Of a stretch of 64,000 bases of DNA, positions 45,479-54,963 are shown piece after piece. A program made the position numbers and the translations under genes. This stretch comes from Paraburkholderia sp. FT54. GTDB lineage: Bacteria > Pseudomonadota > Gammaproteobacteria > Burkholderiales > Burkholderiaceae. Under the pieces are notes generated by a model. That model worked only from the letters and a program-made list of their open reading frames with translations, was not told where the DNA came from and ran no database searches. The first letter of the stretch is position 1. Each line of letters opens with the position of its first letter. The stretch lies in contig NZ_CP134197.1 in assembly GCF_031585635.1 (NCBI RefSeq), positions 558,001-622,000 of the forward strand, in the 5' to 3' direction.

Positions 45479-45661
45479 TCACGCCTTCCGATCTTTACTG
45501 ACTAGGGAACTGTGGACTCCGTGCGTCGTGCGTCTCCAGGCTTCGTCGGCGCGTTGCTGGGCCGATCTCACGGTATATGCAACCCCTTGCTTGCCTTTCG
45601 GTCCTGGCGAAAACGTCGAAGTCAGACCGGAGAATGTCCGGCGGACGGTCTTGCTGACCAT
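45479..45661 (-). CDS. Small hypothetical protein (60 aa), first of a three-gene set
   Basis: A basic protein, MVSKTVRRTFSGLTSTFSPG, then GPKGKQGVAYTVRSAQQRAD and a polar C-terminus. GGAG is 7 bases before the ATG. A LexA-like box lies 61 to 76 bases upstream of the start, in front of a plausible TTGCGC/TATCAT promoter. It could be a DNA- or RNA-binding peptide by charge only. No family recognised. Confidence 0.45.
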   Translation of the reverse strand: MVSKTVRRTFSGLTSTFSPGPKGKQGVAYTVRSAQQRADEAWRRTTHGVHSSLVSKDRKA

Positions 45662-45721
45662 GGCGCGCTCCGCGTTTGTGTCGGAATGATAAGTCTAGGC
45701 CTTTACGCGCAACTCGCGATA

Positions 45722-45737
45722 CTGTACGTTTACACAG
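45722..45737. promoter_or_regulatory. LexA-like (SOS) box
   Basis: CTGTACGTTTACACAG fits CTGT-N8-ACAG; with flanks it reads TACTGT...ACAGTG, 11 of 12 outer positions of the enterobacterial and beta-proteobacterial LexA consensus. It lies upstream of the minus-strand set starting at 45,661. A bare CTGT-N8-ACAG is expected about once per 64 kb by chance, so the flanking matches and position carry the argument. Confidence 0.5.
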
Positions 45738-46399
45738 TGATTTGGCGAGTCCACCACGGACGCGAGAGAACACCTCAAGCGAAACCGCGCCCGTACGATC
45801 ACGTTGCGCCAAGGGAGTCCGCGTCAATCCACTGCGCCCTTAAGAGAGGGCTAATGGGAATCAGGGAAACTCGCCGGATTCTCCGAAGCCTTCGACGGCA
45901 ACTCCGCGAAGTTGAGCAAGCCTCGGTGGCGCCTGAAGACGTGATTGCAGTGCTTCCTCGCTCTTGAAGGAGCCCCGGTCGGCAACAACAGTCAGTTCCT
46001 TGATGCCACTATCAAAGTGGAACGGCCATCGTCGATCGATGTCAAGCCATCGGCCCGAGTAGCCGCTGGCTCGCCTCCTCCGTTAACGGCGGCCATGAAC
46101 GGATTGCAGACGTCAAACCCGGACGGAGTTCGAATGGCTGTTTTTGCTACTTGGCGATTGGCCGGTGAAAGTTGAAAATGTTGCGGCTCCAGGAGGCCGG
46201 CGTTGGATTCAGAAGCATGGCAACGGTTACCAGACGATCAGATATGCACTCCGTGTCGTCCAAAAACCAGACGGCACGGAGTGCATACGCATCATCGGCC
46301 TTCGGTCGCGATGCGTTTTCTTCACCTCCGGGTCATTTCCGGATATATCGATGGTCATCCGCGACGGCCTAACCAACAAGTCCTGCAGTGGAACGGTCG
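45738..46399. other. Intergenic stretch with no secure gene
   Basis: Several open frames on the plus strand overlap each other and lack ribosome sites or known motifs. It may be decayed sequence between the small-gene set and the chemoreceptor gene. Confidence 0.45.
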
Positions 46400-47956
46400 T
46401 CACGCGTTGACGACCTTGAAGACCGATACCGCGGCCTGTAGCTGTCCCGTCTGATCCGCCAATGAATTGGTCGCCGCAGTCGCCTGCTCCACCAGTGCGG
46501 CGTTTTGCTGCGTGACCTCGTCCATCTGATCGATCGCCAGGCGCACCTGTTCAATGCCCGCGCTCTGTTCGCTGGATGCGGCCGATATTTCGGTGATCAC
46601 AGCAGCCACACGCCGGATTGCGTCAACGACTTCAGTCATGGAGCGTCCCGTACGGTCTGCCGTGGTCGAGCCGCTCAAAGCCGTGCCCGCAGACGCATCG
46701 ATAATGGCGCGCGTCTCTTTGGCAGCGGCTGCGCAGCGCTGCGCAAGCATACGCACTTCACTTGCAACAACCGCGAAACCGCGCCCTTGCTCACCCGCGC
46801 GCGCCGCCTCCACCGCCGCATTCAAGGCCAGAATATTGGTCTGGAACGCGATGCTTTCGATTGTGCCGACAATGTCGCCGACCTGTTTCGATTGCTCGCC
46901 TATTGTATGCATGCTAGCGATAAGGTCGGCCACGAAGGCGCTGCTGCGATCCGTGAGTTCGGAGGCATTCTGCGCCAGCAAGCTTGCCTCATGCGCGTGC
47001 TCCGCATTCTGTTTCACCGTGACAGTCAGTTGTTCCATGCTGGAGGCGGTTTCCTCCAGCGAGGCTGCTTGTTCCTCGGTACGCGCCGACAGGTCGTTAT
47101 TGCCGGTTGCCAGCTCACGCGAAGCGACATCGATTGCGTTGGCGCTCTGCCGCACCAATCCCACCGCCGTTGCGAGGCTCCGCTGCATTCGGTTCATACC
47201 CGCGAGCAGACTACCGTCGTGAATAAGCGAACCGCCCACGTGAACCGACAAGTCGCCCGCGGCGATTTGCTCGACAATTCCTGCCGCATAAGCCGGTTCG
47301 CCTCCGAGACTACGCTTGATGTTGCGAATAATCACAAACATCACCGAGGAAACCACCCCGCCAATGCACGCGAGTATCAACAGATAACCGAACAGTTCTG
47401 CTCTGAACGCAGCGTCGATATCCGATAGAAACACCCCTGATCCCACGTACCAGCCCCACGGCTGATAAACGCCTGCATAGCTTACTTTTGGAACCCGCGC
47501 GCCCGTATCGGGCGCCACGCCGAAATAGTCCACATAGCCGCCGCCAGCGGCCGCGGCCTTGGCTAATTCGAGGTAATACTTCTTGCCGCTAGGATCAGCG
47601 CGGTCGCCGACGTTCTTGCCAATTAGCGACTTGACCGACGCATTACCAATTGCCAACACGACCGGCCTGGAGTCAAACACGAACAGATAGCCATCCTTTC
47701 CATATCTGATCGATCCCAGTTCCGCTAATGCTGCGGCTTGCGCTTGTTCAAGTGACATGGAGTGATCGGTAACTTTCGCTCCGTAAGCCTGCACAATACT
47801 GAGCGCGCTTTCAACGACGTTTCTTACCCCGACCTGTCGCTCTTCCAGCATCGATCGCCGGCTTTTCAGCGCCGCGCAGCCGCCCAGCACGATCAACCCG
47901 ATCCACATGATAATTAATGCGGTCCATAGTTTTCCAGCTATTCCCAGCCGACCCAT
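46400..47956 (-). CDS. Methyl-accepting chemotaxis protein with Cache sensor
   Basis: 518 residues. Membrane span 1 ([20 protein letters not shown]), a periplasmic sCache_2 domain of about 140 residues ([40 protein letters not shown]), span 2 ([19 protein letters not shown]), a HAMP-like region and the signalling domain with hairpin tip [20 protein letters not shown] and [16 protein letters not shown]. Sites of methylation are in the [20 protein letters not shown] helix. Such sensors detect small organic acids; the ligand is unknown. It lacks the C-terminal CheR pentapeptide. Confidence 0.94.
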   Translation of the reverse strand: MGRLGIAGKLWTALIIMWIGLIVLGGCAALKSRRSMLEERQVGVRNVVESALSIVQAYGAKVTDHSMSLEQAQAAALAELGSIRYGKDGYLFVFDSRPVVLAIGNASVKSLIGKNVGDRADPSGKKYYLELAKAAAAGGGYVDYFGVAPDTGARVPKVSYAGVYQPWGWYVGSGVFLSDIDAAFRAELFGYLLILACIGGVVSSVMFVIIRNIKRSLGGEPAYAAGIVEQIAAGDLSVHVGGSLIHDGSLLAGMNRMQRSLATAVGLVRQSANAIDVASRELATGNNDLSARTEEQAASLEETASSMEQLTVTVKQNAEHAHEASLLAQNASELTDRSSAFVADLIASMHTIGEQSKQVGDIVGTIESIAFQTNILALNAAVEAARAGEQGRGFAVVASEVRMLAQRCAAAAKETRAIIDASAGTALSGSTTADRTGRSMTEVVDAIRRVAAVITEISAASSEQSAGIEQVRLAIDQMDEVTQQNAALVEQATAATNSLADQTGQLQAAVSVFKVVNA

Positions 47957-48245
47957 CTTCTTTTCCCCCAGTGAGTTTTCCCGCCCTTGTATTAACGTCC
48001 ACCCAATGGGAAAACTTAATGCCTATTCGTGATCGTTATAGCCGTGAATCAATGGAATTGTATGTGTTGTATCGGCTATGCGAATGTAATGGACGAACGC
48101 CCGCCGCATACAACGTATTGCATTCTTGTTGCATTGGCGGCGCGCTTGTATCTCGCGGCGGGGCATCGTTCGCAAACAAACGCGCCCCGTCGCAACTGAA
48201 TCTTTCGTTATTGGTTCGCAACCCGAATGTTTTCGTGCTCCGAAA

Positions 48246-48335
48246 TCAAGCGCATTGCTGATCGAGAATGGACCCATCGAAATGTGGGCGCATGGAGATA
48301 GGCTTGGACAACGGTGGTCAAATGCGCCGAGCGTC
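48246..48335 (-). pseudogene. Degenerate duplicate of the 3' end of the dehydratase gene
   Basis: The minus strand reads DARRI-stop-PPLSKPISMRPHFDGS then ILDQQC-stop, against DAQKIRPPLVKPISMRPHFD and GFVVDQ-stop at the end of the intact gene. Only about 28 codons survive. It lies just downstream of the intact gene. Confidence 0.8.
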
Positions 48336-48403
48336 GAATGATATACCGGGTTGCTGGAGTTATTCCCTAGTCGTTGATTGGAAACAATTTTCGCAATGGC
48401 CGA

Positions 48404-49567
48404 TCATTGATCAACTACGAACCCGTCAAAATGCGGACGCATCGAGATCGGTTTGACGAGCGGCGGCCTGATCTTCTGGGCGTCGGGCAAGAGCGCCATG
48501 CCGAGCCCCGGACCGTTGGGAATATCAACGAAGCCTTCTTTCGGCAAGGGGACCTTGTCGACGATATCGCTGCCCAGATGCGTACCGGTCGACTCAAAAA
48601 CGCCTGCCTCGAAGCCGGTCGCGTATTCCTGGATCGCGAAGTTCGGAATAGCAGCAGCCACCTGCAAACACGCAGCGAGCCCAATCGGCGAAAGCGGATT
48701 GTGCGGCACCACCTGGACATGATGCGCTTCAGCCATGGCCGCCACTTTCTTGGCTCCCGTAATGCCGCCGCACACCGCGACGTCAATGCGCGCGTACTCC
48801 ACTGCATTGCGCGCCAGCAGCGCCTGAAATTCGTAGATCGTGCAGAAGCGCTCACCAGTTGCAATTGGCACGCGGATACGATCAGCTACGCGCGCCATCG
48901 CATCTGCATTCTCGGGGCGGATTGGATCTTCAACGAACATCGGCGTGTCTTCTTCGATGCCGTTGGTGAATGTTACCGCTTCCGCCGGCGTAAGCCGACG
49001 ATGCAGTTCAATCAGCAGATCGACACGGTCGCCCACCACTTCGCGCATACGATGCACATTGTCGATCGCATCGCGCATCTTGCGAATGTGTGTCTTGAAG
49101 TAGACCTGGTCGTTGCCCTCGTCGAGAAACGGGTTGATGTGCCCGAATGCATTGAACCCCGACTCCATCTTGCGCTGACACTCTTCCAGCACCTTATCGA
49201 TCGTGCTCTCGTAGATATGCCCGTAGATGCGGGCTTTCTTGCGTGCCGGACCGCCAAGCAGTTCGTAGATCGGCACGTTGAGCGCTCGACCCTTGATGTC
49301 CCAAAGCGCGATGTCGATAGCTGAAATCGCTGCGTTGATCGACAGCCCCTGGAAGTAGCTGAAACGATGCATCACGTTCCAGTGATGCTCGATGTCGAAG
49401 GCCCGCTTTCCGACGAGATATTCGCCGAAGCGCCGGATGGCCGTACCAGCGGCTTCAATATGCCCCCAGATGCCGGCTTCGCCATAGCCGGTGATACCTT
49501 CGTCCGTGTCGATGCGCACGAACATGAACTGGCCGACGTGGAGTGGCTCAACTTTGGTAATCTTCAC
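48404..49567 (-). CDS. Enolase-superfamily sugar-acid dehydratase (galactonate/mannonate dehydratase-like)
   Basis: 387 residues; expected to remove water from an aldonic acid to give a 2-keto-3-deoxy acid, using magnesium. The N-terminal capping domain is followed by the barrel with metal-ligand strands LLIELHRRLTPAEA, MFVEDPIRPEN and VPIATGERF, and the catalytic histidine in VVPHNPLSPIG. The first ligand strand has Glu-x-His where Asp-x-His is commoner, so the exact substrate is uncertain. It starts 56 bases after the transporter gene stops, in the same direction. A LacI-type half-match (GGAAACGCTTCA) lies 34 bases upstream. Confidence 0.88.
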   Translation of the reverse strand: MKITKVEPLHVGQFMFVRIDTDEGITGYGEAGIWGHIEAAGTAIRRFGEYLVGKRAFDIEHHWNVMHRFSYFQGLSINAAISAIDIALWDIKGRALNVPIYELLGGPARKKARIYGHIYESTIDKVLEECQRKMESGFNAFGHINPFLDEGNDQVYFKTHIRKMRDAIDNVHRMREVVGDRVDLLIELHRRLTPAEAVTFTNGIEEDTPMFVEDPIRPENADAMARVADRIRVPIATGERFCTIYEFQALLARNAVEYARIDVAVCGGITGAKKVAAMAEAHHVQVVPHNPLSPIGLAACLQVAAAIPNFAIQEYATGFEAGVFESTGTHLGSDIVDKVPLPKEGFVDIPNGPGLGMALLPDAQKIRPPLVKPISMRPHFDGFVVDQ

Positions 49568-49600
49568 TTCTACTCCTATGTTCTTTGCGTTGAAATAATC

Positions 49601-49612
49601 GGAAACGCTTCA
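49601..49612. promoter_or_regulatory. Second, weaker LacI-type operator candidate
   Basis: GGAAACGCTTCA matches the GGAAACGTTTCC half of the major operator at 10 of 12 positions and lies just upstream of the dehydratase gene. It could be an internal roadblock or looping site. Confidence 0.4.
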
Positions 49613-49622
49613 GAGGCGCGAG

Positions 49623-50987
49623 TCAGCGCGCATCCTGCGAAAAGGCAACCAGTTGCTCATGTCCCGGGTCCAGGTCTCCTGAAGAATCGTCGAGGTTGCG
49701 GCCTCGCGTTTCAGGGCCAAGCAGTACTGATACCGCTGTGATCACGCCTAGCACCACCACGTAGCACGCGACCAGGTGCGGCGAGCCTTTGCCAACGGCG
49801 AGCAGCGCGACGGCAATAATTGGTGCGATGCCGCCCGAAATGGGCGATGTCACTTCGCGGGCAAGCGAAAATCCGGTGTAGCGCACGCGTGACGGAAACA
49901 TCTCTGCGAGCCAGGGGCTTTGCGCGGAGGTCATCATCGTTTTCGCAATCGACGAGACAAGGAACAGTCCCGTGTAGATCCACACGATTTGTCCGGTCTG
50001 CAGCATCGAGAAAAATGGGAAGATTGCAATGCCGGAAATCAGTGCGCCCGTTATGTAGACCGGCTTTCTGCCGATGAGGTCTGAGACCCAGCCGAACAGC
50101 GGCACCGTGATGAACTGCAGTGCTGTGCTCCACATCAGCGCAGTCACGATCATGTCGCGCGACATGTGCAACTGTTGTGTTACATAGACGATGACGAAGG
50201 ATTCGTAGATGTACGCAAGCGAGTTGTCACCGAGGCGGGCGCCCCACGCGCACAACATCGGTCGCAACGAGGTTCGCAGCACTTCCGTGATTGGCGCGCG
50301 CACCACGGCCTTCTTGCGGCGCAATTCCTCGAATACAGGTGTTTCCTTGAGGCGGCTGCGCAGCAGCAAACCGAGCGCAACGACAACCGCGCTGAGAAGG
50401 AACGGTATGCGCCAACCCCAAGACTCGAAGCTGTCTTTCGACATCGCCGAGGAGATGTGGAAAGTAGCCAGTGACATCAGCAGCCCAAGCGCGACGCCTA
50501 TGTAGGGCAGCGAGCCGTACAGGCCGCGCCGCTTTACTGGCGCGTACTCGATCACCATCAGCACGGCGCCCGCGTATTCCGCGCCCGAGCCGAGTCCTTG
50601 CGCCGCGCGCAGCAGGCAAAGCATGAGGGGCGCCCATACGCCGACAGCAGCATACGTCGGCAGAAGTCCCATCAGCGTGGTCGAGCCTCCCATTAGCAGC
50701 AGCGTGATGATCAGCACCGCCTTACGTCCGATACGGTCTCCCATACGCCCGAAAATGACGCTGCCTGCGGGGCGAACGATAAAGCCGATCGCGAAGCTCG
50801 CGTATGCCAGCAACGTGCCGGTAAGGTGATCGTAAGAAGGGAAAAACAGATGATTGAACAACGTCGCGGCGGCAGTGGCGTACAGGTAGTAGTCGTACCA
50901 CTCCATCGCCGTGCCAACAATCGCGCTCAGAATTGCATTGCGAACTGCCTGCCGGATTTCCGGCGTCATACGTGCTGCGCTTTCCAC
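49623..50987 (-). CDS. MFS transporter, metabolite:H+ symporter (MHS) type
   Basis: 454 residues, 12 predicted spans. The N-terminal opening AILSAIVGTAMEWYDYYLYA is the MHS hallmark, followed by FGRMGDRIGRKAVLIITLLL in loop 2-3, RAAQGLGSGAEYAGAVLMVI and SDLIGRKPVYITGALISG after span 8. It would import the acid processed by the dehydratase. It is transcribed toward that gene and divergent from the LacI regulator, with the palindromic operator between. Confidence 0.92.
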   Translation of the reverse strand: MESAARMTPEIRQAVRNAILSAIVGTAMEWYDYYLYATAAATLFNHLFFPSYDHLTGTLLAYASFAIGFIVRPAGSVIFGRMGDRIGRKAVLIITLLLMGGSTTLMGLLPTYAAVGVWAPLMLCLLRAAQGLGSGAEYAGAVLMVIEYAPVKRRGLYGSLPYIGVALGLLMSLATFHISSAMSKDSFESWGWRIPFLLSAVVVALGLLLRSRLKETPVFEELRRKKAVVRAPITEVLRTSLRPMLCAWGARLGDNSLAYIYESFVIVYVTQQLHMSRDMIVTALMWSTALQFITVPLFGWVSDLIGRKPVYITGALISGIAIFPFFSMLQTGQIVWIYTGLFLVSSIAKTMMTSAQSPWLAEMFPSRVRYTGFSLAREVTSPISGGIAPIIAVALLAVGKGSPHLVACYVVVLGVITAVSVLLGPETRGRNLDDSSGDLDPGHEQLVAFSQDAR

Positions 50988-51106
50988 GTATCACCTCTTT
51001 GGTCTGTGGACGCGACTTCTGTGCGCCGCGTGCCGTCTCGCCCCATCATGGATGCCGCTTTGCGTGTTTCCTTGCGGCCCCACCCTTGCGTATCTTCAAC
51101 TTGATT

Positions 51107-51139
51107 CTTTGGAAACGTTTCCGGGAAACGTTTCCAAAG
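51107..51139. promoter_or_regulatory. Perfect 33-bp palindromic operator (two LacI-type sites)
   Basis: CTTTGGAAACGTTTCC, one G, then its exact inverse. It contains two GGAAACGTTTCC palindromes (51,111-51,122 and 51,124-51,135), each with the central CG typical of LacI/GalR operators. Located 42 bases before the regulator start and 120 bases before the transporter start, so it can control both. Confidence 0.85.
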
Positions 51140-51180
51140 ATTAATCGTTGTAAACTGTCGTGTCAAGAGGAGAACAGTTA

Positions 51181-52257
51181 ATGACTGACAACACGCCGGG
51201 CGACCCGAAGGCGAGGCCCGGAATCAAGGCAGTGGCGGCATTGGCTGGCGTGGGCATCGCATCGGTGTCGCGCGTGCTGTCCGGTCAGTCGGGATCGAGC
51301 CCACAATTGACGCAACGCGTACTGGATGCTGCGCGCACGCTCGGTTACACGCCGAACGCGTTGGCGCAAGGGTTACGCAGGAAAGCGACGCGCTCGATTG
51401 GCTTCGTCGGATCGGACATTACCAATCCGCTGATCGCATCGATCGTGGGCGGAGCGGAAAGCGTGCTGAGCGTGGCCGGTTTCTCCGTCCTGTTGACCAA
51501 TTCCGCTGGCGTAGCAAGCGTGGACGCAGAGCGGATCGAACTGCTGTTGCAACGCCAGGTGGATGGACTCATCGTGCTACCCGCACTCGAAGATGATCCC
51601 GCTACCTTGACGGCGTTACGTAACGCCCAGGCGCCGATAGCGCTCATTGACCGCGTGTTGCCAGCGGACATCCCGGCGCATTACGTGCTCTCAGATCATT
51701 TTCAGGGTGTCGGCGACGCTACCCGTCATCTCCTCGCGAGCGGACACCGGCGCATCGGCCTCGTGGCGGGCCGCGACGTGCGTCCGACACGGGAGAGAAT
51801 CCGCGCCATGGAATCCTCGTTCGACACGTTCGGTGTCAAGCGCGATCTCATCGTCCACTGCGGAACGCTGTCGCCGGAACATGGGAAGGCCGCGCTTGAA
51901 GAAATGCTTGCTGCGAAAAGACCACCGAGTGCCATCATGCTGGGCGGAAATCAATTGCTTGAAGGTGCCCTACAGGTGGTCCATCAACGCGGCCTTCAGC
52001 TGGGGATCGATCTGTCGCTGGTCAGTTGTGACGACGTCCCTCTATGCCGCTACCATCAGCCTGCCATTGCAACGGTGATGCGCGACGCGTCGCTGCTCGG
52101 AGCACGCGCCGCGCAGATACTGCTTGCGCATATCGAGGCACCGGGCGAGCGCGAGACAGTGACGCTACCGACATGGTTCGAGCCGCGACCGAGCTGCGGC
52201 TCTGTCAGCACGAAAACATCCAGAAATCGCACCGCGGGTAGCGCAATCGTGCGTTGA
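51181..52257 (+). CDS. LacI-family transcriptional repressor
   Basis: 358 residues from an ATG with AGAGGAGAAC; a GTG seven codons earlier is less likely. The helix-turn-helix is IKAVAALAGVGIASVSRVLS followed by the hinge LGYTPNALAQGLRRKATRSI. The ligand-binding part is a periplasmic-binding fold (IGFVGSDITNPLIASIVGGA, VDGLIVLPALEDDPATLTAL, GHRRIGLVAGRDVRPTRERI). It is expected to repress the divergent transporter-dehydratase operon until the sugar acid or its product binds. Confidence 0.93.
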   Translation: MTDNTPGDPKARPGIKAVAALAGVGIASVSRVLSGQSGSSPQLTQRVLDAARTLGYTPNALAQGLRRKATRSIGFVGSDITNPLIASIVGGAESVLSVAGFSVLLTNSAGVASVDAERIELLLQRQVDGLIVLPALEDDPATLTALRNAQAPIALIDRVLPADIPAHYVLSDHFQGVGDATRHLLASGHRRIGLVAGRDVRPTRERIRAMESSFDTFGVKRDLIVHCGTLSPEHGKAALEEMLAAKRPPSAIMLGGNQLLEGALQVVHQRGLQLGIDLSLVSCDDVPLCRYHQPAIATVMRDASLLGARAAQILLAHIEAPGERETVTLPTWFEPRPSCGSVSTKTSRNRTAGSAIVR

Positions 52258-52346
52258 TCTGAAGATATCAGCGTACCCCACACGAAGCTCGTGCAGCAGC
52301 CAGATGCTTGAGCCCGCTCCCCCTACTTTTGCACGCTCTCGTTACG

Positions 52347-53366
52347 TCAGGCTGAACGCTGCGGAGGCATCGTGAAGAAGGCATGCATGGCATGCCAGAT
52401 ACGATGCCGATTAATGCCCAGCACCGCAATGTGAGCCACTCCCTTGATCTCGCAAAACTGCTTATCCTTGTTCGGCAACTGCGAGAAGAAATCGAGCAGT
52501 TCCGCATCGGTCGCATTGCCGTCGTGCTCGGCTCTGGTCATGCAAACGGGACACTGCAGCCGTTTCGGATCGACCATCGGCATATGAATCGCCATATCGA
52601 TGTAAGTGCCGTTGGGCGTCCGGTTGGTGAGCTTGAGTTCATAGTCGCCCAATGCTTTCGGTACTTTGGGATCGACCGTCGACGGGTCGTCGCGGGCGAA
52701 GATGGCATCGAAGCTCGCTTGCGAGGTTGGACGGAAGTTGCTGGCCTCGAGGGCCGCGATGTTCGCGCGCCGCCTCATGATTTCCGGCGCACCTTCGCCC
52801 GTGTAAGTGATCGCGTCCAGGACCATGCGCTCCACGCGGTCCGGCTCTTCCATCGCAAAGACGCCCAGGCGGAGGGCGCCGGACGACTGGCCATAGAACA
52901 TGAACGTTTTCTGGCCAGTCACCCTTTCGACAACCGGCATCGCGGCTTTCAAGTCCTCGACTCCGGAGCGGACATCGGAGTTTGAATCCGTCTGCGACGA
53001 GCGGCCGTAGTTTTCATGGTCCATGGTCCAGACGTCGAAGCCGTAGCGAGCAAACTCGTCCATGAACGAGTAGTTCGCTGCGCCCGGCACTTGCAGGTCG
53101 AAGCCCCCGCGGCCCGAAAACGACGAACCGTGCACGAGGAATAACACGGGCTTCCGGCCAGAACTTGCGTTGCGGTCGTCCGCGAGTCGCTTGCGATACA
53201 GATACAGTTTCACCGCACCTTTCTGCGCCCAGTGATTTTCGGCAATGATCTGCGGCGCCGCCGCATTGGCAGAGAGCGGCACTGACGTGGCCATCAGTGT
53301 CAGGGCCGCGCCTTGTAGCAATCGGCGTCGCCGGACCATCGGCTGCGTGTCTTTCGTGTTGCTCAT
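52347..53366 (-). CDS. Tat-exported alpha/beta hydrolase
   Basis: 339 residues. A twin-arginine signal (VRRRRLLQGAALTLMATS, ending SANA) suggests export folded. The hydrolase fold shows PVLFLVHGSSFSGRGGFD (oxyanion region), the nucleophile elbow FYGQSSGALRLGVFAMEE, the acid candidate in MTRAEHDGNATD and the histidine in IKGVAHIAVLG. The substrate is unknown; esterase or lactonase activity is plausible. It is convergent with the LacI gene and transcribed away from porin 2. Confidence 0.87.
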   Translation of the reverse strand: MSNTKDTQPMVRRRRLLQGAALTLMATSVPLSANAAAPQIIAENHWAQKGAVKLYLYRKRLADDRNASSGRKPVLFLVHGSSFSGRGGFDLQVPGAANYSFMDEFARYGFDVWTMDHENYGRSSQTDSNSDVRSGVEDLKAAMPVVERVTGQKTFMFYGQSSGALRLGVFAMEEPDRVERMVLDAITYTGEGAPEIMRRRANIAALEASNFRPTSQASFDAIFARDDPSTVDPKVPKALGDYELKLTNRTPNGTYIDMAIHMPMVDPKRLQCPVCMTRAEHDGNATDAELLDFFSQLPNKDKQFCEIKGVAHIAVLGINRHRIWHAMHAFFTMPPQRSA

Positions 53367-53537
53367 TGTTTTTCCCGACTATGAGAATTAAGACGTTACA
53401 AATCCTTGTGCTCGTACCGCTGAGCCCGGGCAACACGCTTCTTTGTCTCGACTCCATGGCGTGTGCCGTGGTACGGCATGAGTCAATTAACTGTTGAGAT
53501 GTCGCCGACGACGCTCGCGCGCCGACGCGCTACGACC

Positions 53538-54707
53538 TCAAAACCTGTGGCGCATCCCGACCCGGGCGACGAGTTGATGGTTGTTCGACGAATCGCCGAG
53601 GCCGCCGATATCCGCTACCGCCGCCGCGCCCGTCGAGCTAGTGCCGCTTGCCGTCTGGAACGTGCCTTCCATGTAGACGTCCGTGCGTTTCGACAGAAGG
53701 TAGTCCAACACCAGCGAGAACTGATTGTACTTCTGGTCGCCGATGTCCCCGCGCACTGCGTTGCCCTTCGTGTAGTTGTACTCACCCGCCAGAAGCACCG
53801 CCGGCGTGAACCGATAGGACGCGTTCAATTCGAAGTCGTTGAAGGTCGCCGTCGCGCCGCCGAACGCACCGATATTCTGGTATTTCGTGTTCGAATACAC
53901 CGCGCCGATCAGCGCCGGTCCGATCTGATAGCTGCCAGCCGCGGCGACGATCTGCAACGAATTCGCGGGTCTCGCCCCGAGATAACCCGAATTCAGCGAG
54001 TTGAAAGTCGTCGGGTTCACGTTGCCGTTCAAAATGGCGCCCGGCGCAGACGGGTTCTTGAAGTACTCGTACGCCACGCCGAGGCCGAGGCCGTCGTGGT
54101 TATAGTTCGCGCCCAATGTATAGCCGCTCGACTGCGAGATTTGACCGGCAATGCCGCCCAACGAGACCGTGCCGCCGAACTGTAAGCCACGGAAGTTGGG
54201 ACTCGCGTATTTGATCGTGTTGTTCGCGCGGGAGGAGTGATTGACGTTGTCGATGTCGCCCGGATGTTCTGTGCTCGAGCCGCCATACGAGAGCGCAAAG
54301 CCGTAGCTACCGATGTAATCGTTGACGCTGTCGTACTGCCGCCCCAATGTGACCGTGCCGTAGCTCGCGCTGGAGATGCCCACGAACGCCTGGCGGCCGA
54401 AGGCCGTGTTGCCCTGGCCAAACGCGCCGTTGCTGACGTTGATACCGGATTCCAGCGTGAAGATCGCCTTCAGCCCGCCGCCCAGATCCTCGGCACCTTT
54501 CAAGCCCCACCGGCTGCCTTGCAAACCCGAATTGGAATCGACCTGAAACTGACGGCCGCCCACATTCTTTCCGTTGACTACGTTCTTGGCGTTGGTGTTG
54601 ATCATCAATCCTTCGTCCAGAAGCCCGTACAGCGTGACACTGCTCTGTGCGCTCGCGTGCGTCGCACAAACAGCCAGTATCGGCAATGCTAGTAGTGACT
54701 TTTTCAT
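53538..54707 (-). CDS. Burkholderia-type general porin (porin 2)
   Basis: 389 residues. The signal peptide is KKSLLALPILAVCATHASA, then QSSVTLYGLLDEGLMINTNA. SRWGLKGAEDLGGGLKAIFT and GRQAFVGISSASYGTVTLGR are the family blocks, and the protein ends in GMRHRF. GGAGG precedes the ATG at 54,707. It differs from porin 1 over most surface loops. Its position next to the hydroxylase cluster suggests it may serve uptake of that substrate, but a 256-base gap separates them. Confidence 0.93.
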   Translation of the reverse strand: MKKSLLALPILAVCATHASAQSSVTLYGLLDEGLMINTNAKNVVNGKNVGGRQFQVDSNSGLQGSRWGLKGAEDLGGGLKAIFTLESGINVSNGAFGQGNTAFGRQAFVGISSASYGTVTLGRQYDSVNDYIGSYGFALSYGGSSTEHPGDIDNVNHSSRANNTIKYASPNFRGLQFGGTVSLGGIAGQISQSSGYTLGANYNHDGLGLGVAYEYFKNPSAPGAILNGNVNPTTFNSLNSGYLGARPANSLQIVAAAGSYQIGPALIGAVYSNTKYQNIGAFGGATATFNDFELNASYRFTPAVLLAGEYNYTKGNAVRGDIGDQKYNQFSLVLDYLLSKRTDVYMEGTFQTASGTSSTGAAAVADIGGLGDSSNNHQLVARVGMRHRF

Positions 54708-54963
54708 TATGGCCTCCATTCTCTTTGGTATTCGGTTTTCAGTTGATTCACTGTATATGCACTACTAATTAATATATCGAATTACATATAGTTCTGAACT
54801 TGTCCTCCGTATCGACTGCCGGTTAAATCGATCTGCGTCAAAGCGGCACGCCGTGGCGTGCCGTTCGATCGCTCTCGCGCAAATTCAGGCGCGGAATGCG
54901 CCCTCGCTGGCCGGTTCGGTGTCGTCTGCCGAGTGGTCCCGCACGGTTCCCATGCGCATCAAA

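Noticed and set aside
45512..45967. A 151-codon plus-strand frame opposite the small-gene set
   Set aside because: No ribosome site and no domain; the minus-strand frames each have GGAG sites and tight spacing.
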